This document shows positions 54,344 to 57,448 of a stretch of 57,448 nucleotides of DNA, piece by piece. The stretch is from Burkholderiales bacterium (GTDB lineage Bacteria > Pseudomonadota > Gammaproteobacteria > Burkholderiales > Burkholderiaceae_D). The notes beneath the pieces were generated by a model. That model was not told the origin of the DNA and did not search any database. It was given only the letters and a program-made list of their open reading frames with translations. The position numbers were made by a program, and so were the translations under genes. The stretch spans positions 1 to 57,448 of the forward strand of contig JACQDX010000142.1 of the NCBI GenBank assembly GCA_016200895.1. Direction: 5' to 3'. How positions within the stretch are numbered: position 1 is the first letter of the stretch; every line of letters begins with the position of its first letter.

Positions 54344-54609
54344 AAGGCCTGGACGGTTCTCGGCAACATCAATGATGGAACAGTTGCGGTCAGATTAATG
54401 AAAGATATAGCTCTGCACCAGGATAATCACATATCTGGCCGCAACTTTGCCCTGGGCTATCTACCTTCCCAAAATCAACTGAACCAGCAGGAACTGCGAT
54501 CAGTCTGGAAGCAATTTAAGGACATCAATTTACCAAACCTTAATAAATGCACCATCGCGGTCTCGTCGATAAAAGTCTTTGAATATCCAGAGCTTCAGAC
54601 GCAATTGAT
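54344..54609 (+). pseudogene. Possible gene fragment, unrecognised
   Basis: A plus-strand frame (GCCTGGACGGTT onward; internal ATG at 54398) reads about 85 plausible codons, e.g. LGNINDGTVAV, QDNHISGRNFALGYLP and QQELRSVWKQFKDINLPNL, before it runs into the oppositely oriented solute-binding gene. It has no start signal and no natural end. It may be a truncated piece of a lost gene, or chance. Confidence 0.25.
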
Positions 54610-55335
54610 TTATTCACCACGTTGCAATTCCGCCATGACTGCATTCTGGATGTTTTCTATGGTTTTGTCTTTTTGCATTTTTTGCAGAACAGAAGTCAAG
54701 CCTGGCACAAGATTTTCATGCTTCTTGTTGAGATAGTGAAATACTGGAAAGGTAGCCAATGGAGGCATCAGTATCGTGACGTCGGCTTGTTTCATTTCAC
54801 TCAAGGCTGCAAGACCCGAGATACGATTTGCCACTACGATATCTGAGCGGCCTAGCAGCATTTTTTGGAATGCCTGACGCACCGTAGGCGCTCCTTCGAG
54901 CTTCATCCCCACAGTATTTTGCTCGATAATTTTGATACCCCGGACAAAACCTATTGTATAGGGACGCAGACTATCCCAGCCGTTAACTACAAAATGGGTG
55001 CCATTGGTGAAAATGACAATTTCATAGGTAAGTAATGGTACACGCACGATGAGGAGGTTAGGATAGTCTCTTTCCATCCCCAGTTTACGGTAAAGTTCAC
55101 CATCCATTTCACCGTTGTTCGCACTGCGCAAGGAACGTTCACCGGGCAAATAGTGAATATTCAAATGCCAACCCAATTTACGGTAGGCGGTGTCAATAAT
55201 TTTTTCAACAATGAGTGTAGCGGGATCTTTTTCGATGAGAGTGGAAATTTGCAAAGACTTGTTTTCTTGCGCCAAGACATTAAACGACACAATCCCTGGC
55301 AAGGATACAAATTGCAATAGAGTTCGTCGCCGCAT
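54610..55335 (-). CDS. Periplasmic solute-binding protein (SBP_bac_3-like)
   Basis: A 241-residue exported protein with a short signal (RRRTLLQFVSLPG..., cleavage near LAQ at about residue 22). The fold is the polar-amino-acid-binding type: LNIHYLPGERSLRSANNGEMDGEL, RVPLLTYEIVIFTN, GFVRGIKIIEQN, VRQAFQKMLLGRSDIVVANRISGLAAL and a C-terminal KKHENLVPGLTSVLQKMQKD. Such solitary proteins often lack a transporter and may feed a sensor; no ABC permease or ATPase is nearby. A histidine kinase gene lies 276 bases upstream, but it has no periplasmic domain to read the ligand. Confidence 0.9.
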   Translation of the reverse strand: MRRRTLLQFVSLPGIVSFNVLAQENKSLQISTLIEKDPATLIVEKIIDTAYRKLGWHLNIHYLPGERSLRSANNGEMDGELYRKLGMERDYPNLLIVRVPLLTYEIVIFTNGTHFVVNGWDSLRPYTIGFVRGIKIIEQNTVGMKLEGAPTVRQAFQKMLLGRSDIVVANRISGLAALSEMKQADVTILMPPLATFPVFHYLNKKHENLVPGLTSVLQKMQKDKTIENIQNAVMAELQRGE

Positions 55336-55611
55336 AGTAGTTACGCTCCTGTTATTCCAGGAAATTTTTCATTCCTTGAATAGCATAGGTTAAATTTTGA
55401 TAAAGAAATGGGCCATCCTTTGAATGCCTAAGTGCGTCCTCCAAAATCTCTGCATCGCCAGAATTACTTGTAAGGATAAGAATTCGATATATCATAATGC
55501 CTGCTTTTCTAACCAGGAAATTGGGTACGTTAAGAAGGACATGCGAGGTGAACTAATTTTTGTATCGGCCTTGCCATTTGCGTCTACATAACAAACTTGC
55601 CTTCAAGTTAC

Positions 55612-56757
55612 TTATTCAATAGACTGAACTGATCGGCGAGGCAAATCAATGGTGAACATACAGCCCTCTCCCAGTTTGCTTTGTACCGTCAGTAAACCAC
55701 CATTCGCTTCGACACTACGTCGCGCAATGGAAAGCCCAAGACCCAGGCAGCTCTTGTTGGTGCCGCTTTGAGTGAACGGCTGGAACATGTCGCGCGCTGC
55801 TTCAGCACTCAGGCCTGGCCCACTGTCTTTGACATTGATGCGTATTCGCTCGGCCCCAGCATCAACGCTGAGCGTGACGATGCCATCTTTGCCGCTAAAT
55901 TTGAAGGCATTTTGCAGAAGATTTCCCAATGCTGAAAAGAGCAAGTCCTTGTCTGCATCGATCATCAATATTGAAGGAGTTTGTTCAATATGTAAGCTGC
56001 AATTGAGCATCTCAGCTTCGAGAGAGGCGGAATACTTTACCTCGCCGATAAAATTGGCAAGACTGAAGACAGAGCGATGCAAAGTCATGCCAGGTCCGAC
56101 ACGGACTTCTGCAAGCGAACGATCAATCAGACGTTGTAGCCCTACCAGGCTACGATCCAGGACAGCCCCGGTTGAACCGGTTAAACCAACATTGCCAAAC
56201 TTGATAGCCGTTAGTGCGAGCATTGCTGTATTCAAGTGATTGCGCAACTCATGGGCAAAAAAACCTAGCCGCTCATTCGTTTCCAAAGCTTGCTCATCAG
56301 CAATCACAAAGTCACGCTGCTCGCTAAACGCTGTTACAGCGTCAGCGATTCCATTATCCAGACAACGATTGAGAGTACGGAACTCGCTGATCTCAAATTT
56401 TTGGTTAAGGTCTATCGACAGGTCTGATACTGCCTGGCAAAGGTCGCCATAATTATGGACAACCTCGTTGATCGAATAGCCCAGTGTCAAAAGATCGGCA
56501 CCATGAATTGCGGCGGATACACCCAGCTCGGCGTGGCGGCCTGCATCGCCGGACGATGGGCCTGAAACGGCCAAGGCCTCAGCTATGGCACCTTGATTTT
56601 CCGCTTGCAGTGTGCGTATGAGTTGATCGAGGAACAAAGGGATACCTTGTTCCAACTGTTGCTTGTTTGGCGGCGACCTATTAGGACGAGCGGAAACTTT
56701 GTCGCGACATCGTCGCTCGAGCTCGGCTCGGTTGGCAATTAAAAAATCATGCATCAT
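55612..56757 (-). CDS. Cytoplasmic sensor histidine kinase with RsbRD-like N-terminal domain
   Basis: A 381-residue kinase without membrane segments. The N-terminal 150 residues (LIANRAELERRCRDKVSAR, LFLDQLIRTLQAE, HGADLLTLGYSINEVVHNYGDLCQ) resemble the RsbRD N-terminal/globin-like sensor helices. The H-box is FFAHELRNHLNTAMLAL (His near 171), and the ATPase domain has LGNLLQNAFKFS, KDSGPGLS, FQPFTQSG and LGLGLSIARRSV. The start at 56755-56757 has GAGG upstream; ATG codons at 56754 and 56781 are alternatives. A perfect GTGCGCTAGCGCAC palindrome lies about 133 bases upstream, like those of the Crp/Fnr genes. Confidence 0.92.
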   Translation of the reverse strand: MMHDFLIANRAELERRCRDKVSARPNRSPPNKQQLEQGIPLFLDQLIRTLQAENQGAIAEALAVSGPSSGDAGRHAELGVSAAIHGADLLTLGYSINEVVHNYGDLCQAVSDLSIDLNQKFEISEFRTLNRCLDNGIADAVTAFSEQRDFVIADEQALETNERLGFFAHELRNHLNTAMLALTAIKFGNVGLTGSTGAVLDRSLVGLQRLIDRSLAEVRVGPGMTLHRSVFSLANFIGEVKYSASLEAEMLNCSLHIEQTPSILMIDADKDLLFSALGNLLQNAFKFSGKDGIVTLSVDAGAERIRINVKDSGPGLSAEAARDMFQPFTQSGTNKSCLGLGLSIARRSVEANGGLLTVQSKLGEGCMFTIDLPRRSVQSIE

Positions 56758-56882
56758 GGAAAGCCTCGTAAGGTGACCCATGCCTATCGATTGATGATTT
56801 GCAGCAACGTTGCCGGTCTGGGGATTTACGCCAAGACAGCCCGACGCATTTTTTTACAATAGACAATGCCTTCTACCAAGTC

Positions 56883-56898
56883 TGTGCGCTAGCGCACT
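56883..56898. promoter_or_regulatory. Palindrome, candidate operator site 4
   Basis: TGTGCGCTAGCGCACT with a perfect 14-bp palindromic core, the best example of the motif in the window. Centre about 133 bases upstream of the histidine kinase start. Confidence 0.55.
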
Positions 56899-57013
56899 TA
56901 TGAAGCTTCAGCTCACGTAGGTTCGATAGCTCCAACGTATTTGCACGCATGTTGCCATACCCATGCGCAGAGGTTATATTTCCCCTGCTCCTCAAAAAAG
57001 ACGTCGTACCTCC

Positions 57014-57346
57014 ATGTGCCACTGCCTTGAATCCACTGCAAGCCTCACCGAGCCGCTACACAGTTGTCCGTTGTTTCTGCGCGATCTTGTCCAGGCGAGC
57101 AGCGAGAAATACCCGGCCGTTTTCTCAACGGAGCTATTGGAAGCAGTTGAAGACCAATTCACCAAGACAAATGAAAATAGTTTTGTACGTAGAAATGGAA
57201 ATAACTTTGTATGCAATGAATGCGGCACAGAATGGTATCTTGAGTGGGCATGCGAACAAACGAGCTGGCCATCTTTGGTGCAAAACAAAAGCCGCGAACC
57301 CGGCGAGTGGATTTACGCCACAAAAGCCGATAAAGCGCGCGTATGA
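57014..57346 (+). CDS. Hypothetical small protein, 3' end likely replaced by IS sequence
   Basis: About 110 residues from the ATG at 57014 (an ATG at 56963 is also open). It carries a zinc-ribbon-like pair, VCNECGTEWYLEWACEQ, in the second half, but only three to four cysteines in total. Function unknown. From about 57300 the DNA is that of an IS630-type transposase in another frame, so the last 14 residues here are probably not native and the original gene is truncated. Confidence 0.5.
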   Translation: MCHCLESTASLTEPLHSCPLFLRDLVQASSEKYPAVFSTELLEAVEDQFTKTNENSFVRRNGNNFVCNECGTEWYLEWACEQTSWPSLVQNKSREPGEWIYATKADKARV

Positions 57347-57448
57347 ACAATCACCGCAGGCGGTAAAAATGTGGCTCGACACGACCTATCCAGAGATTGC
57401 GAAACGTGCCAAGGCAGAGGGAGGAGAGATTCATTGGGGGGATGAAAC
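57304..57448 (+). mobile_element. IS630-family transposase fragment (runs off window)
   Basis: The frame starting near 57304 reads SGFTPQKPIKRAYEQSPQ, then AVKMWLDTTYPEIAKRAKAEGG and EIHWGDE, which is the central region of IS630-type DDE transposases just before and including the conserved D of HWGDE. The N-terminal part of the transposase and its inverted repeat are missing on the left, so this is a 5'-truncated copy or a rearrangement junction. The rest lies beyond the window. Confidence 0.75.

Noticed and set aside
1..57448. CRISPR array, toxin-antitoxin or other classical defence locus
   Set aside because: No regularly spaced direct repeats and no recognisable Cas, restriction or toxin proteins were seen on either strand.

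Overview
The window looks like a chromosomal segment of a betaproteobacterium of the order Burkholderiales, most likely Oxalobacteraceae (Undibacterium/Herbaspirillum-like). This is judged from the housekeeping blocks carA-carB-greA, yhbY | rlmE-ftsH-folP-glmM and scpB-rluB-rimP-nusA-infB-rbfA-truB-typA, and from the style of the proteins; no database search was possible. Most core genes lie on the minus strand.

Layout. 1-2.9 kb: the 5' part of a chemotaxis receptor gene, a secreted protein of unknown role and tRNA-Arg(TCT). 3-9.1 kb: glmM, folP, ftsH and rlmE, with yhbY divergent from rlmE and convergent with greA. 9.2-13.6 kb: carB and carA, upstream of greA. 13.9-19.7 kb: a small GlcG/HbpS-like protein, an NlpC/P60 peptidase, a patatin-like lipoprotein, a CpdB-like nucleotidase lipoprotein and a Sel1-repeat lipoprotein. 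19.7-27.4 kb: an accessory regulatory block on the minus strand with an Nramp-like transporter, a receiver-PAS protein, a broken hybrid histidine kinase and three tandem Crp/Fnr paralogues. 27.7-34.7 kb: tRNA-His and a mixed set (Spy-like protein, dusA, cupin, GNAT, DUF1294, amidohydrolase, trhP, EamA transporter). 34.8-46.7 kb: the translation and RNA-maturation block from typA back to scpB. 47-57.4 kb: an accessory end with a VOC protein, a GAF histidine kinase, gene remnants, a two-gene module of unknown function, a group II intron remnant, a solute-binding protein, a second histidine kinase, and an IS630-type transposase fragment running off the window.

Genes working together. rimP-nusA-infB-rbfA-truB is the classic transcription/translation/ribosome-maturation operon, closed by a terminator after truB. 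folP-glmM are translationally close behind ftsH. carAB make carbamoyl phosphate, and a terminator-like hairpin sits in the leader of the greA gene that follows.

Most notable observations: (i) a 16-bp palindrome with consensus TGTGCGCTAGCGCACA, or a variant of it, occurs upstream of each of the three Crp/Fnr paralogues and of the histidine kinase near 56 kb, centred about 103 bp upstream of two of the paralogues; (ii) the hybrid kinase has GAA changed to TAA directly after the phospho-accepting histidine and has also lost half of its receiver domain; (iii) three copies of a palindromic mobile repeat with AGGACTTACGCAAAA ends, one enlarged by about 77 bp; (iv) a decayed tRNA-His copy 2 kb from the intact gene; (v) a 34-nt hairpin with the exact geometry of group II intron domain V, with no reverse transcriptase nearby; (vi) an unrecognised exported haem-c-type protein paired with a 702-residue protein.
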